Shown: piece by piece, positions 9,069-18,867 of the stretch
Numbering within the stretch: position 1 is the stretch's first letter
Layout: every line of letters starts with the position of its first letter
Origin: Alphaproteobacteria bacterium
Lineage (GTDB): Bacteria > Pseudomonadota > Alphaproteobacteria > Micropepsales > Micropepsaceae
Assembly (NCBI GenBank): GCA_947474565.1
Contig: CANJIS010000015.1
Coordinates: 1-56,348 of the forward strand
Direction of reading: 5' to 3'
DNA length: 56,348 nucleotides
Notes under the pieces: generated by a model
What the model saw: only the letters and a program-made list of their open reading frames with translations
Told to the model about the DNA's origin: nothing
Databases searched by the model: none
Position numbers and translations under genes: made by a program

Positions 9069-9791
9069 ATGAAATCTCTTCTTTCCCTGGTTGTTGTTTG
9101 CGCTGCCATCGCACTTTCCGGCTGCGCCACCAAAGACCCCAATTCCCTGGCCCAGAATGACCCCTGGGAGCCGGGCAACCGCGCCATGTTCGATTTTGAC
9201 ATCGCGCTCGACCATGCCGTCGCCCGGCCGGCAGCGCACGCCTATGTCGATGTGGTGCCGGAAGTGGCGCGCACCAGCATTCACAACGCGCTGACCAACC
9301 TGAATGCGCCGGTGGTGTTCATCAATGACAGCCTGCAGCTCGATGGCAACAAGGCGGGTGATACTGCCGGGCGCTTCCTGGTCAATTCCACCGTCGGCAT
9401 AGCGGGACTGATCGACGTCGCCAGCAAGATCGGCATTCCTTATCACGCCAATGATTTCGGCATCACTCTGGGCAAGGGTGGCGCCGCCGAAGGCTCCTAT
9501 CTGGTGCTGCCGCTGGCAGGCCCCAAGCCGCCGCGTGACCTGGTCGGCATGGGCATGGGCGTCGCCTTGGATCCCTTTACCTATATCACCTGGAACATGC
9601 CGCGGATCTATATGATCGTCCGCGGTGGCCTCTCCTTCCTGGACGACCGCTCGGCGCAACTGGATGCCGTGGAATCCATCGAACGCTCTTCGATTGATTT
9701 CTATGCCACCACCCGCAGCCTCTATCGCCAGAACCGCGCTGCCCAGATTAATGACGGCAAGCCGGCCAATACGGACCTGCCGAACTTCTAA
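9069..9791 (+). CDS. mlaA: MlaA (VacJ) family outer membrane lipoprotein
   Basis: 240 residues. The lipoprotein signal ends ALSGC, with Cys at residue 19. The MlaA core is clear: NDPWEPGNRAMFDFD near the N-terminus, then GDTAGRFLVNSTVGIAGLIDVA, FGITLGKGGAAEGSYLVLPLAGP and SSIDFYATTRSLYRQNR at the end. MlaA removes misplaced phospholipids from the outer leaflet of the outer membrane and passes them to MlaC. The rest of the Mla system is not in the window. A TTG at 9054 in frame is possible, but ATG 9069 begins the signal peptide. The 18-base palindrome directly upstream may affect expression. Confidence 0.9.
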   Translation: MKSLLSLVVVCAAIALSGCATKDPNSLAQNDPWEPGNRAMFDFDIALDHAVARPAAHAYVDVVPEVARTSIHNALTNLNAPVVFINDSLQLDGNKAGDTAGRFLVNSTVGIAGLIDVASKIGIPYHANDFGITLGKGGAAEGSYLVLPLAGPKPPRDLVGMGMGVALDPFTYITWNMPRIYMIVRGGLSFLDDRSAQLDAVESIERSSIDFYATTRSLYRQNRAAQINDGKPANTDLPNF

Positions 9792-9884
9792 AGCGCCGGA
9801 ATCTTCACACAGATTACGAAACCCGGTTAACAGGCGGCGATCTTAACGCTGCCTTGAAGCGATCCTGTCCGTCACCGACTCCGC

Positions 9885-10568
9885 TTGATATCCGTCAGGT
9901 CAATAGCCCTGCCCCCGGTGTGGAACGGCCCGCCGATCCTGGCCGAACTCGCCAATGCCGAGCGCATGGGCGCGGCGGCTTATGTCGTGGACTATCCCGC
10001 CAGCCGTTACGCCACCACCATGTCGGCGCTGGTGGGCCAATTCGATTCCGGCGATTCCGGCTGTGCCGTGGTGGCGGTTACTTCGGCCGAAAGCGGCGAA
10101 AGCAAAAGCGCGGTGGCGGTGTCCATCGCCCGCGCCGCCGCCCAGATGGGCAAGAAGACGGTGCTGATCGATTGCGATCCCAACCAGTTTGCGGTCAAGG
10201 CGATGGAAGCCCCGGCCCTGTCCGGCCTTTACGAAGTGCTGACCGGCGCGGTGCCGCTGTCCCAGGCGCTGGCCAAGGATTCGCGCAGCGGCGCTTATGC
10301 CCTGGCGATGACCAAGCGCCCGCCCAAGCTTTCCACCATGTTCTCGTCCGAGGCGATGGCGCGGCTGCTGGAGGTGCTGAAGGAAGGCGCCGATCTGGTG
10401 ATCATGGATTGCTCGCGCGCCGCCGCGCCCGAAGCCGGCATGCTGGCCAAGCTGGGCGATGCCACGTTGCTGGTGACGCGCAAGGATTTGCTGAACAAGG
10501 CGGCGCTCAGCCGTTCCGTCGAGCAGCTGATCGGCAGCGCCCCGCTGGCGATTGTCGCTACCAAGTAA
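9885..10568 (+). CDS. CpsD/CapB-like P-loop ATPase, orphan and possibly truncated
   Basis: 227 residues if TTG 9885 is the start; GTG 9918 and ATG 9966 are alternatives and no ribosome binding site decides. It resembles the cytoplasmic kinase domain of bacterial tyrosine kinases: AVTSAESGESKSAVAVSIA (Walker A region), VLIDCDPN (Walker A') and LVIMDCS (Walker B). The P-loop has GESKS where GEGKS/T is usual. The chain stops after LAIVATK, about where family members continue with a GVVLN strand, and there is no Tyr-rich tail. No Wzz partner or polysaccharide genes adjoin it. It may be a regulatory relative or a decayed fragment. The palindromic repeat at 10570 starts right after its stop. Confidence 0.65.
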   Translation: MISVRSIALPPVWNGPPILAELANAERMGAAAYVVDYPASRYATTMSALVGQFDSGDSGCAVVAVTSAESGESKSAVAVSIARAAAQMGKKTVLIDCDPNQFAVKAMEAPALSGLYEVLTGAVPLSQALAKDSRSGAYALAMTKRPPKLSTMFSSEAMARLLEVLKEGADLVIMDCSRAAAPEAGMLAKLGDATLLVTRKDLLNKAALSRSVEQLIGSAPLAIVATK

Positions 10569-10569
10569 T

Positions 10570-10624
10570 GGAGCGTCGGCCCGGAAAAGTGCGGCCTCGC
10601 GGTTTTCCGTAGGCCGCGCGACCA
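10570..10624. repeat. Dispersed palindromic repeat, copy 1
   Basis: GGAGCGTCGGCC and GGAAAAGTG on the left arm face CGGTTTTCCG and GGCCGCGCGACCA on the right. Inner arms CGGAAAA / TTTTCCG pair perfectly. The other copy is at 52258-52325. It fills the gap between the convergent ATPase and gltD genes and may act as a transcription stop. Confidence 0.7.
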
Positions 10625-10628
10625 ATAA

Positions 10629-12080
10629 TCAACGCGGTAGTTCAGAAGTCCCCATCAGGAATTCATCCACCCCGCGCGCAGCCTGACGGCCTTCGCGGAT
10701 CGCCCACACCACCAGCGACTGGCCACGGCGCATGTCGCCGCAGGTGAAAATCTTGGGCTGGCTGGTCTTGTAGTTGGAGACGGCGGCTTTGACGTTGCCG
10801 CGCGCATCCAGCTCGACACCCGCCTGTTCCAACAGGCCCGGCTTGCGCGGGCCGGTAAAGCCCATCGCCAGCAGAACCATGTCGGCCTTGAGGGTGAACT
10901 CGCTGCCTGGCACTTCGACCAGATTCATCTTGCCGCCGTCGCCCAGCTGCCAGTCCACCTTGACGCATTCAATGCCGGTGACTTTGCCGTTCGCGCCGAG
11001 AACGCGCTTGGTCTGGACCGCGAAGTCACGATCACAACCTTCTTCCTGCGAAGAAGAGGTGCGCATCTTGAGCGGCCAATCCGGCCATACCAGCATCTTG
11101 TTTTCCTTGGCCGGCGGTTCGGGCATGATTTCCAGCTGGGTCACCAACAAGGCACCGTGACGGTTGGAGGTGCCGATGCAGTCGGAGCCCGTGTCACCGC
11201 CGCCGATCACAACAATATGCTTTCCCTTGGCGCTGAGCGTGCCGGTGGGCGCGGCTTTTTCTTCGGAATCGCCCGCTACCCGCTTGTTCTGCTGGGTGAG
11301 GAAATCCATGGCGAAATGCACGCCGTCCAGATCACGGCCTGCGATGGGCAGGTCGCGCGGCTGTTCCGCCCCGCCCGCCAGCACCAGCGCGTCGTAATCG
11401 GCCAGCAGCATCTGGACCGAAATACCCACGCCCACTTCCACGCCGGGGCGGAAGGCAACGCCTTCGGCTTCCATCTGGCGGATGCGGCGGTCGATGATGT
11501 GTTTTTCCATCTTGAAGTCGGGAATGCCGTAACGCAGCAGCCCGCCGATGCGGTCGCTCTTTTCAAACAGGGTGACCGAATGACCGGCGCGGGCCAGTTG
11601 CTGGGCCGCCGCCATGCCAGCCGGGCCGGAGCCGATCACAGCGACCGTCTTGCCGGTTTTCTTGGGTGCGATGACCGGCTGAATCCAGCCTTCTTCCCAG
11701 GCGCGGTCCACGATCTGGCATTCGATGGTTTTGATGGTGACCGGATTGTCCTGAATGTTCAGGGTGCAGCTTTCCTCGCAAGGCGCGGGGCAGATGCGGC
11801 CGGTGAATTCGGGGAAATTGTTGGTGGAGTGAAGGTTCTCCATCGCGGTGCGCCACTGGTCGCGATAGACCAGGTTGTTCCAGTCCGGAATCTGGTTGTT
11901 GACCGGGCAGCCCTGGTGACAGAAGGGAATGCCGCAATCCATGCAGCGCGAAGCCTGCTTGGAAACATCGCCATAGGGCAGCGGGTGAATGAACTCGCGG
12001 TAATTCTCAAGCCGCTGCTGCGGCTTGTCATAAGAACGCTCTTGGCGGTCGACTTCCAGAAAACCTGTGATCTTGCCCAT
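10629..12080 (-). CDS. gltD: Glutamate synthase (NADPH) small subunit
   Basis: 483 residues, full length. The N-terminal region has the ferredoxin-like cysteine set C46, C49, C54, C58 and C97, C101, C105 for 4Fe-4S clusters. FAD binding follows at [10 protein letters not shown] (residues ~150-159) and NADPH binding at [14 protein letters not shown]. The subunit takes electrons from NADPH and passes them to GltB for conversion of 2-oxoglutarate and glutamine to two glutamates in the cytoplasm. It lies 3 bases downstream of gltB and is clearly cotranscribed with it. The C-terminal [16 protein letters not shown] segment is typical of the family. Confidence 0.97.
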   Translation of the reverse strand: MGKITGFLEVDRQERSYDKPQQRLENYREFIHPLPYGDVSKQASRCMDCGIPFCHQGCPVNNQIPDWNNLVYRDQWRTAMENLHSTNNFPEFTGRICPAPCEESCTLNIQDNPVTIKTIECQIVDRAWEEGWIQPVIAPKKTGKTVAVIGSGPAGMAAAQQLARAGHSVTLFEKSDRIGGLLRYGIPDFKMEKHIIDRRIRQMEAEGVAFRPGVEVGVGISVQMLLADYDALVLAGGAEQPRDLPIAGRDLDGVHFAMDFLTQQNKRVAGDSEEKAAPTGTLSAKGKHIVVIGGGDTGSDCIGTSNRHGALLVTQLEIMPEPPAKENKMLVWPDWPLKMRTSSSQEEGCDRDFAVQTKRVLGANGKVTGIECVKVDWQLGDGGKMNLVEVPGSEFTLKADMVLLAMGFTGPRKPGLLEQAGVELDARGNVKAAVSNYKTSQPKIFTCGDMRRGQSLVVWAIREGRQAARGVDEFLMGTSELPR

Positions 12081-12083
12081 GAT

Positions 12084-15000
12084 TTACTCCGCCGCCACTT
12101 TGGCGCGCGCTGCCTTCATTTCGGTAAGGGCACGGGCGTAATCGGTGGGCATGACCTTGACGAAACGGGTCAGCGCTTCGCTCCAATTGTCCAGAAGGTA
12201 TTTGGCGCGGGCGCTGCCGGTATGGAGCAGATGACGCTCCACCAGAATGCGCAGGCGTTCGGCGTCGAAACGGAGCAGATCGCCCATGCCGGCATCCAGC
12301 ACATGCAGCGAACGCTGTTGCGGCATCTCCGGATCGTCATGGCCAACGGCTTCGGCGATCTTTTCCAGCTTGACCTGGGCCATGTTGCAGCGCGTTTCAA
12401 AGTCGCCAGCCTCGTCATAGACGTAAGCAATGCCGCCCGACATGCCGGCGGCGAAATTGCGCCCCGTCTTGCCCAGCACCACCACCACGCCGCCGGTCAT
12501 GTATTCGCAGCCATGATCGCCATTGCCTTCAACCACCGCCACCGCGCCGGAATTGCGCACGGCAAAACGCTCGCCCGCCACGCCCTGGAAATAGGCTTCA
12601 CCCGAAATGGCGCCATACAAAACGGTGTTGCCGACGATGATGTTTTCCAGCGGATCGCGCTTCACGCCGGCCGGCTGCTTGACCACGATGCGGCCGCCCG
12701 ACAGGCCCTTGCCGACATAGTCGTTGCCGTCACCCACCAGCTCGACCGAGACGCCGCGCGCCAGGAAGGCGCCGAAAGACTGGCCGGCGGTGCCGGTGAA
12801 ACGGATCTTGATCGTGTCTTCGGGCAGACCGGCATGGCCGTGGCGCTTGGCCACTTCGCCCGACAGCATGGCGCCCACGGTGCGGTCCACATTGCGGACG
12901 CTGCGTTCCAGCACCACCGGCTGGCCATGTTCAATGGACGGCAGACTGTGCTTGATCAGGTCGTGATCGATAACGGAATCGAGGGCATGGTCCTGCGCCT
13001 CGCAATTGAAGATCGCAACGCCGGGGGCTGCCTTCACCTGATGCAGAATGCGCGACAGGTCCACGCCCTTGGCCTTCCAATGGGCGACGGATTTCTTCAT
13101 GTCGAGTCTGTCCACCCGGCCGACCATTTCGGCGACGGTGCGGAAGCCCAGTTCGGCCATGATCTCGCGCAACTCTTCGGCCACGAAGAAGAAGTAATTG
13201 ATCACATGCTCGGGCTGGCCGGTGAAGCGCTTGCGCAGCACCGGGTCCTGGGTGGCGACGCCGACCGGGCAAGTGTTGAGATGGCATTTGCGCATCATGA
13301 TGCAGCCTGAGGCGATCAGAGGCGCGGTGGCGAAGCCGAATTCATCGGCACCGAGCAGCGCGCCGATGGCGACGTCGCGGCCAGTACGCAAACCGCCATC
13401 CACTTGCACGGCGATGCGGCCACGCAGGCCATTCAGCACGAGGGTCTGCTGGGTTTCGGCCAAACCGATTTCCCAGGGCGAACCGGCATGGGTCAGCGAG
13501 GTCAGCGGCGACGCGCCGGTGCCGCCGTCATAGCCCGAGATGGTGACATGATCGGCGCGGCATTTGGCGACGCCCGCCGCCACGGTGCCCACGCCCACTT
13601 CCGACACCAGCTTGACCGAAATGCGCGCCTTCTGGTTGACGCTCTTCAGGTCGCGGATCAGTTGCGCCAGGTCTTCAATCGAATAAATATCGTGATGCGG
13701 CGGCGGCGAGATCAGGCCAACGCCGGGGGTGGAGTGACGCACTTTGGCGATATGGGCATCGACCTTGTGGCCGGGCAGCTGGCCGCCTTCGCCGGGCTTG
13801 GCGCCCTGGGCCATCTTGATCTGGATGTCGTCGGAATTGACCAGATATTCGGTGGTGACACCGAAGCGGCCAGACGCCACCTGCTTGATCTTCGACCGCA
13901 TGGAATCGCCATTGGGCAGCGGCACAAAGCGGTCGGATTCTTCGCCGCCCTCGCCGGTATTGGAACGGCCGCCGATGCGGTTCATGGCGATGGCCAGGGT
14001 GGTGTGCGCTTCTCTGGAGATCGAGCCGAAGCTCATGGCGCCGGTGGCGAAACGTTTGACGATGTCGGTCGCCGCTTCGACTTCATCCAGCGGCACGCCT
14101 TCGCCGGTCTTGAACTGCATCAGGCCGCGCAGGGTGAGCAGGCGCTCGCTCTGTTCGTTGATCTCCTGGGCGAAGAGTTGATATTCGGCCGGATTGTTGC
14201 CGCGCACCGCGTGCTGGAGGCGCGAGACGCTTTCCGGCGTCCAGGCGTGATCTTCACCGCGCAGGCGGAACGCAAAGTCGCCGCCCACATCCAGCATGTT
14301 GCGATAGACCGGATTGTCGCCAAAAGCGTTCTTGTGGCGGCGCACGGTTTCTTCGGCAATTTCGTTCAGACCGATGCCTTCCACCGTGGTGGCGGTGCCG
14401 GTGAAGAATTTCCCGATGAACTCCGACGACAGGCCCACCGCGTCGAAAATCTGCGCGCCGCAATAGGACTGATAGGTGGAGATGCCCATCTTGGACATCA
14501 CCTTCAGAATGCCCTTGCCCACCGCCTTGATGTAATTCTTCTGAACTTCGTAGGGCTTGAGCGCCAGGCCCTGACGGACGCGGATCTGTTCCAGCGTTTC
14601 GAACGCCAGATAGGGATTGATCGCCTCGGCGCCATAACCGGCCAGGGCGCAGAAATGATGCACTTCGCGCGCTTCGCCGGTTTCCACCACCAGCCCGGTC
14701 TGCATGCGCAGGCCCTGGCGGATCAGATGATGATGAATGGCGGCGGTGACCAGCAAGGCCGGAATCGGAATGCGGTCCGGCGACGTGGCGCGGTCAGACA
14801 GAATGAGAATGTTGTTGTCCGCCAGCACCGCGTCGGTGGCGTTGTGGCAAACCCGCAAGACCGCGTTGGACAGGCCTTCCGCGCCTTCGATAGCGGGCCA
14901 GGTGCAGTCAATCGTGGCGGTGCGGAACGCGCCGTCCACCAGTTCGGAAATCGAGCGGATCTTCTCCACATCGGCATTGCTCAGCACCGGCTGATGCACT

Positions 15001-16727
15001 TCCAGCCGCTTGTGCACGCCGGCTTCGCGGCCCAGAAGATTGGGACGCGGCCCGATCATGGAGACTAGGCTCATCACCAGCTCTTCGCGGATCGGATCAA
15101 TCGGCGGATTAGTGACCTGGGCGAAGTTCTGCTTGAAGTAATTGTAGAGCAGCTTGGGCTTGTTGGAGAGCACAGCCAAAGGCGTGTCCACGCCCATGGA
15201 GCCGACCGGATCGTCCGGCATCTGGCCCATCGGCTCCAGGAAGAATTGGAGATCTTCCTGGGTGTAGCCAAAGGCCTGCTGACGATCGAGCAACAGGCCC
15301 GGATCATTCGCCTTCGCGCGATGGTCTTCCGGCAGGTCCGGCAGTTCTTCCAGCTTGTACTGCGCCGACTTCAGCCAATCCTCATAGGGTTCGGCCTGTG
15401 CCAGTTTCTTCTTGATCTCTTCGTCTTCGACGATGCGGCCTTCTTCCAGGTCGATCAGCAGCATCTTGCCGGGCTGAAGCCGCCATTTGCGCTTGATCTT
15501 CTCTTCCGGCACCGTAATGACGCCCGACTCCGACGCCAGGATGACCAAGTCATCTTCAGTGACGATGTAGCGCGCGGGGCGAAGGCCGTTGCGGTCGAGC
15601 GTAGCGCCGATCTGGCGGCCATCGGTGAAGGCGATAGCGGCGGGGCCGTCCCACGGCTCCAGCAGCGCAGCATGATATTCGTAGAAAGCACGACGCTTGG
15701 GATCCATGCTCTTGTTGCCGGCCCAGGCTTCCGGGATCAGCATCATCACCGCATGCGCCAGCGGATAGCCGCCGGCCACCAGCAGCTCCAGCGCGTTGTC
15801 CAGGCAAGCCGTGTCGGACTGGCCGTGCGGAATCAGCGGCCACATCTTGTCGAGGTCCGGTCCCAGAAGATCGGACTCCATCGAACGGCGGCGCGCATTC
15901 ATCCAGTTGACGTTGCCGCGCACCGTGTTGATTTCGCCGTTATGGGCGATGAAGCGATAGGGATGCGCCAGCTTCCAGCTTGGGAAGGTGTTGGTTGAGA
16001 AACGCTGATGCACCATCGCGATGGCGGTGGTGGTGAGCGGATTGGTGAGATCGCGATAGAAGCGGCCGACATCATGCGCCAGCAGCAGGCCCTTATAGAC
16101 CACCGTGCGGGTGGAGAAGCTTGGCATATAGAGCTGGGTGATGGCGGGCTGCTTGTGCTTCTTCGCCAATTCCTGAAGCGGGTTCTGAGTCTGCTTGCGG
16201 ATGGTGAGCAGCTTGCGCTCAAACGCATCCTGATCCTTGGTGTGCGGACCCGCGGCCACGATTGCCTGGCGGATCAGCGGCATTTCGTCGAGCACGGTCT
16301 TGCCCAGGCCAGTGGGATCGGTGGGCACATCGCGCCAGCCCAGAAGCTTCTGGCCTTCGATCTTGATGAAATGCTCGAACTGCTTGACCACGATCTCGCG
16401 GGCCTTCGGCTCGCGCGGCAGGAAGCACATGCCCACGGCATACTGGCCGGGCGGCGGCAGGGTGACGCCCGTGTCTTTGGCCCATTCGCGGAAGAGCGCG
16501 TCGGGAATCTGAATCAGAATGCCAGCGCCGTCGCCGACCAGCGGGTCCGCGCCCACCGCACCGCGATGATCCAGATTGATAAGGAGCTGCAGTCCCTGAC
16601 CAACGATCTGGTGGGATTTTTGCCCTTTGATGTTGGCAACAAAGCCCACGCCGCACGAGTCATGCTCGTTCTGCGGATCGTAAAGACCTTGTTTCGGCGG
16701 TAAGCTCATAAATCCCCGTTCAAACAT
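12084..16727 (-). CDS. gltB: Glutamate synthase large subunit
   Basis: 1547 residues. The chain has a short propeptide and then the N-terminal nucleophile Cys of the glutaminase domain in [10 protein letters not shown] (Cys25 from ATG 16727, Cys19 from ATG 16709). A central domain follows, then the FMN/2-oxoglutarate domain with [11 protein letters not shown] and [10 protein letters not shown]. The 3Fe-4S cysteines are in [15 protein letters not shown] (around residues 1140-1151). The Gly-rich C-terminal beta-helix is present. It moves the amide nitrogen of glutamine to 2-oxoglutarate, the core of ammonia assimilation with glutamine synthetase (not in the window). ATG 16709 is an equally good start. 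It heads gltBD. Confidence 0.97.
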   Translation of the reverse strand: MFERGFMSLPPKQGLYDPQNEHDSCGVGFVANIKGQKSHQIVGQGLQLLINLDHRGAVGADPLVGDGAGILIQIPDALFREWAKDTGVTLPPPGQYAVGMCFLPREPKAREIVVKQFEHFIKIEGQKLLGWRDVPTDPTGLGKTVLDEMPLIRQAIVAAGPHTKDQDAFERKLLTIRKQTQNPLQELAKKHKQPAITQLYMPSFSTRTVVYKGLLLAHDVGRFYRDLTNPLTTTAIAMVHQRFSTNTFPSWKLAHPYRFIAHNGEINTVRGNVNWMNARRRSMESDLLGPDLDKMWPLIPHGQSDTACLDNALELLVAGGYPLAHAVMMLIPEAWAGNKSMDPKRRAFYEYHAALLEPWDGPAAIAFTDGRQIGATLDRNGLRPARYIVTEDDLVILASESGVITVPEEKIKRKWRLQPGKMLLIDLEEGRIVEDEEIKKKLAQAEPYEDWLKSAQYKLEELPDLPEDHRAKANDPGLLLDRQQAFGYTQEDLQFFLEPMGQMPDDPVGSMGVDTPLAVLSNKPKLLYNYFKQNFAQVTNPPIDPIREELVMSLVSMIGPRPNLLGREAGVHKRLEVHQPVLSNADVEKIRSISELVDGAFRTATIDCTWPAIEGAEGLSNAVLRVCHNATDAVLADNNILILSDRATSPDRIPIPALLVTAAIHHHLIRQGLRMQTGLVVETGEAREVHHFCALAGYGAEAINPYLAFETLEQIRVRQGLALKPYEVQKNYIKAVGKGILKVMSKMGISTYQSYCGAQIFDAVGLSSEFIGKFFTGTATTVEGIGLNEIAEETVRRHKNAFGDNPVYRNMLDVGGDFAFRLRGEDHAWTPESVSRLQHAVRGNNPAEYQLFAQEINEQSERLLTLRGLMQFKTGEGVPLDEVEAATDIVKRFATGAMSFGSISREAHTTLAIAMNRIGGRSNTGEGGEESDRFVPLPNGDSMRSKIKQVASGRFGVTTEYLVNSDDIQIKMAQGAKPGEGGQLPGHKVDAHIAKVRHSTPGVGLISPPPHHDIYSIEDLAQLIRDLKSVNQKARISVKLVSEVGVGTVAAGVAKCRADHVTISGYDGGTGASPLTSLTHAGSPWEIGLAETQQTLVLNGLRGRIAVQVDGGLRTGRDVAIGALLGADEFGFATAPLIASGCIMMRKCHLNTCPVGVATQDPVLRKRFTGQPEHVINYFFFVAEELREIMAELGFRTVAEMVGRVDRLDMKKSVAHWKAKGVDLSRILHQVKAAPGVAIFNCEAQDHALDSVIDHDLIKHSLPSIEHGQPVVLERSVRNVDRTVGAMLSGEVAKRHGHAGLPEDTIKIRFTGTAGQSFGAFLARGVSVELVGDGNDYVGKGLSGGRIVVKQPAGVKRDPLENIIVGNTVLYGAISGEAYFQGVAGERFAVRNSGAVAVVEGNGDHGCEYMTGGVVVVLGKTGRNFAAGMSGGIAYVYDEAGDFETRCNMAQVKLEKIAEAVGHDDPEMPQQRSLHVLDAGMGDLLRFDAERLRILVERHLLHTGSARAKYLLDNWSEALTRFVKVMPTDYARALTEMKAARAKVAAE

Positions 16728-16770
16728 GCAAATTCTGCCCGCCCCCGTCCCAGAGGGCAGCCAGCCGTCA

Positions 16771-16785
16771 GCATTCCAAGAATGC
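16771..16785 (-). promoter_or_regulatory. Inverted repeat upstream of gltB
   Basis: GCATTC-CAA-GAATGC, perfect 6-base arms, 44-58 bases before the gltB start in the gltB/imuA divergent space. It is a plausible operator for a dimeric regulator; I do not recognise the protein that would bind it. Confidence 0.35.
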
Positions 16786-16842
16786 CAAATATCTCAGCAT
16801 TTCAGGGGGTGCGGCGCAACATGACAGCACCGCACAGCTGGC

Positions 16843-16886
16843 TTGACTCCTGGGGATAGGAGGATACTATGGAACATAACATGAAC
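16843..16886 (+). promoter_or_regulatory. imuA promoter with LexA (SOS) box
   Basis: GAAC-ATAACAT-GAAC at 16872-16886 is a perfect alphaproteobacterial LexA site (GTTC-N7-GTTC on the other strand). A -35-like TTGACT (16843-16848) and -10-like TACTAT (16865-16870) lie 16 bases apart just upstream, so LexA would cover the transcription start. The box overlaps codons 2-6 of imuA as read from ATG 16869, which is unusual. Confidence 0.8.
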
Positions 16887-17660
16887 AGACAAGATAAAAT
16901 ACAGGAATTACGCCATTTTGTTGCCCGCTATGGTCTGCCGCCGGACCGGCCCGTCCAGCCTTTGGGGGTTCCCGGAGCGGATGTGGCCCTGGGGGGCGGG
17001 CTCGCCACCGGCGCACTCCATGAAATTTACGCCCAGGATTGGGCCGCGGGCGGCTTCGCCGCCTGCCTCGCCATCCGCATGGCGGGGAAGAAGCCAGTCT
17101 TCTGGATCAGACCCGATTATGAAGCGCTGGAATATGGCGCTTTGCATGCCCAGGGTTGGGCGGAGCTGGGCGGCGATCCCCGCAATCTCTTTCTTATAAG
17201 AACAGCCAATGCGGCCGAGGCGCTGTCGGCGGCGCACGACATTCTGGGCTGCGCCCATGCCGGCGTGCTGCTGCTGGAAATGTCCGGCAATCCGGCAGCC
17301 CTGGACATGGTGGCTGGGCGCAAATTGAATTTCGCCGCCGGGATGAGCGGCGTGACACCCATTCTGCTGCGCGAAGGCGCCGATATTTTTCCCAGCGCGG
17401 CGCAAACACGCTGGCATGCCGCCTCCGCCTGTTCGGACGGCGATGATTGGGGGCTGCCGACTTTCCGCGCCGAACTGGCGCGCAACCGGCAAGGCCCTAC
17501 CGGCTCCTGGACCCTGACATGGAATCCCGACAATGGACTTTTCCAGCAATGCGCGCGCCAAGAGCACGCGCCGTATGACTCATCCCAGAAGAATTTTGGC
17601 ACTCTGGCTGCCGCGTCTTTCGACCGACCGGTTGATCAGGAAAGACGCGTCGCTTTCTAA
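16869..17660 (+). CDS. imuA: ImuA, SOS mutagenesis cassette RecA-like protein
   Basis: 263 residues, close to the family length. It matches ImuA (SulA/RecA-like protein of the imuA-imuB-dnaE2 cassette): LPPDRPVQPLGVPGADVALGGGLATGALHEI near the start, then the RecA-like core. With ImuB and DnaE2 it supports damage-induced mutagenic synthesis. ATG 16869 has a perfect AGGAGG at 16858-16863; ATG 16881 would suit a nearly leaderless transcript from the promoter described above. The last ~30 residues overlap the start of imuB by 86 bases, longer than usual, and may be a run-on after a lost stop. Since imuB is broken and dnaE2 is absent here, its function is doubtful. Confidence 0.85.
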   Translation: MEHNMNRQDKIQELRHFVARYGLPPDRPVQPLGVPGADVALGGGLATGALHEIYAQDWAAGGFAACLAIRMAGKKPVFWIRPDYEALEYGALHAQGWAELGGDPRNLFLIRTANAAEALSAAHDILGCAHAGVLLLEMSGNPAALDMVAGRKLNFAAGMSGVTPILLREGADIFPSAAQTRWHAASACSDGDDWGLPTFRAELARNRQGPTGSWTLTWNPDNGLFQQCARQEHAPYDSSQKNFGTLAAASFDRPVDQERRVAF

Positions 17661-17970
17661 GGCGCCGCCGCTCGTCATCAGCGGCAAGACAGGCAACACG
17701 CTTTATGTTCATGCGCTGGATGAACGGGCGCAGAGACTGGGCCTTTATAAAGGCCAGCCTTTGGCCAATGCCCGCGCCATGGTGCAGGGCCTCACCACTC
17801 TTCCCGCCGACAGCAAACAAGATTTGGAATTGCTGGATGGCATTGCCGACTGGTGCGACCGCTTCACGCCCTTTGTCGCCGCTGATGCGCCGGATGGTCT
17901 GATTTTAGACGTGACCGGCGCCACCCATCTGTGCGGCGGCGAGGCATTGCGAATACGGCGCAGATTTTGA
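17575..17970 (+). pseudogene. imuB: imuB 5' fragment (Y-family polymerase-like), truncated
   Basis: The frame opens with MTHPRRILALWLPRLSTDRL and continues through LGLYKGQPLANARAMVQGLT and DGLILDVTGATHLCGGEA, which match the first ~125 residues of ImuB (normal length about 500). Homology then stops near 17950 and the frame ends LRIRRRF. The downstream bases belong, on the other strand, to a different gene. The fragment lacks most of the polymerase-like body and the C-terminal region that contacts the beta clamp and partners, so it should be non-functional. An in-frame ATG at 17533 is possible but 17575 fits the family start. Confidence 0.88.
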
Positions 17971-18239
17971 ATCTCCAGCCGGCGCATGCGCGCGGCCTCC
18001 GCCAGCCGGGCCGCTGATTTCAAAAGCCCCGGGGCTACCGCCTGGCGCACCAATTGCGGCGGGTTGATCGCGACCGGGCGGCCGGGAAGATCAACATTGG
18101 GCGCCGGCTGGGCGATGAGAAGGCTGGCGATAAAGACAATGCCCAGCACCGTGCTGACGATCGCCGCAAGCCAGCCCAGAATAGAGATGCGTGCCGCGCG
18201 CCGCCCCGTGGCATCGAAAAAGACCGGCCTGTTTGCCAT
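17955..18239 (-). pseudogene. N-terminal fragment of a membrane-anchored polysaccharide-type enzyme
   Basis: The minus strand from ATG 18239 reads MANRPVFFDATGRRAARISI, followed by a single strong membrane segment (ILGWLAAIVSTVLGIVFIASLL) and a Pro/Arg-rich linker to about residue 94. It then runs into the reverse complement of imuB near 17955. The start resembles large bifunctional polysaccharide deacetylase/glycosyltransferase proteins, which begin with a PVFFDPTGRR-like motif before a transmembrane helix; this assignment is from memory of the motif and moderate only. The catalytic domains are missing. The open frame to 17745 beyond the junction is a shadow of imuB. Confidence 0.6.
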
Positions 18240-18392
18240 GGCATGCTTTTAAGCTGCCCCGCCCTCAAACCCGAGTTCCGAATGTTTAATGTGCCGGGCC
18301 CCCGGGGCCCCAGGGCGCTTCATAAAAAGCAAGAAGCCGCTATACAGCTTATGCTATGCGGTGCGGATCATCATTGGGTCAGGGGTTATTAA

Positions 18393-18755
18393 GTGGGCTA
18401 TAATTGTGCGAAGTGTCCGGGTTACTGCTGTTCCTATCCCGTCATTCCCCTCGTCAAGAAGGATGTGACCAGGCTGGCGGAGCATTTCGGGCTCAGCTTC
18501 AAGGACGCGCGCAAGAAATTCACCAAGGTGGATGGCGACGAGCCCTATGCCATGCGCCGCAAGGCCGATGAGCATTATGGCAAGATCTGCCGCTTCTTCG
18601 ACACCGAGGCCCGGCGCTGCACCATATATAAAGCGCGCCCCACCATCTGCCGCGAATATCCCGGCGGCAACAGCTGCGGCTATTTCGACTTCCTGCGCCA
18701 TGAGCGCGCCACCCAGGAAGACCCGACCCACGTCGCGTCTACATGGAATAAGTAG
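18393..18755 (+). CDS. YkgJ-family cysteine-cluster protein
   Basis: 120 residues with eight cysteines at 5, 8, 12, 13, 66, 76, 86 and 95, in the arrangement CAKCPGYCC ... CRFF ... CTIYKARPTICREYP ... SC. This matches the Fe/Zn-chelating YkgJ-type domain, a metal-binding family of unknown reaction. Start GTG 18393 is preceded by AGGGG at about 18379-18383. The protein is small, soluble and probably cytoplasmic. It lies alone between the imuB deletion scar and the lactate permease gene, so context gives no function. Confidence 0.85.
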   Translation: MGYNCAKCPGYCCSYPVIPLVKKDVTRLAEHFGLSFKDARKKFTKVDGDEPYAMRRKADEHYGKICRFFDTEARRCTIYKARPTICREYPGGNSCGYFDFLRHERATQEDPTHVASTWNK

Positions 18756-18867
18756 ACCCTCAGGAACTGCCAGGGCGAATGGTGCGGTGCACCATACCTA
18801 ATGGCCTTGGCCGGTCGGGCTTTTTTTGCTCTAACCAAAGCCACAGCAAGGCTTACCGGGGGAAATA

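Noticed and set aside
9854-10612. Alternative 252-residue frame over the CpsD-like gene
   Set aside because: It is Arg/Gly-rich and lacks motifs, while the overlapping frame has all Walker motifs.
10629-16703. Long open frames antisense to gltD and gltB (such as 11157-13310 and 13404-15068)
   Set aside because: They are shadows of highly GC-biased third positions on the gltBD strand; the translations are His/Gly/Arg-rich without family resemblance.
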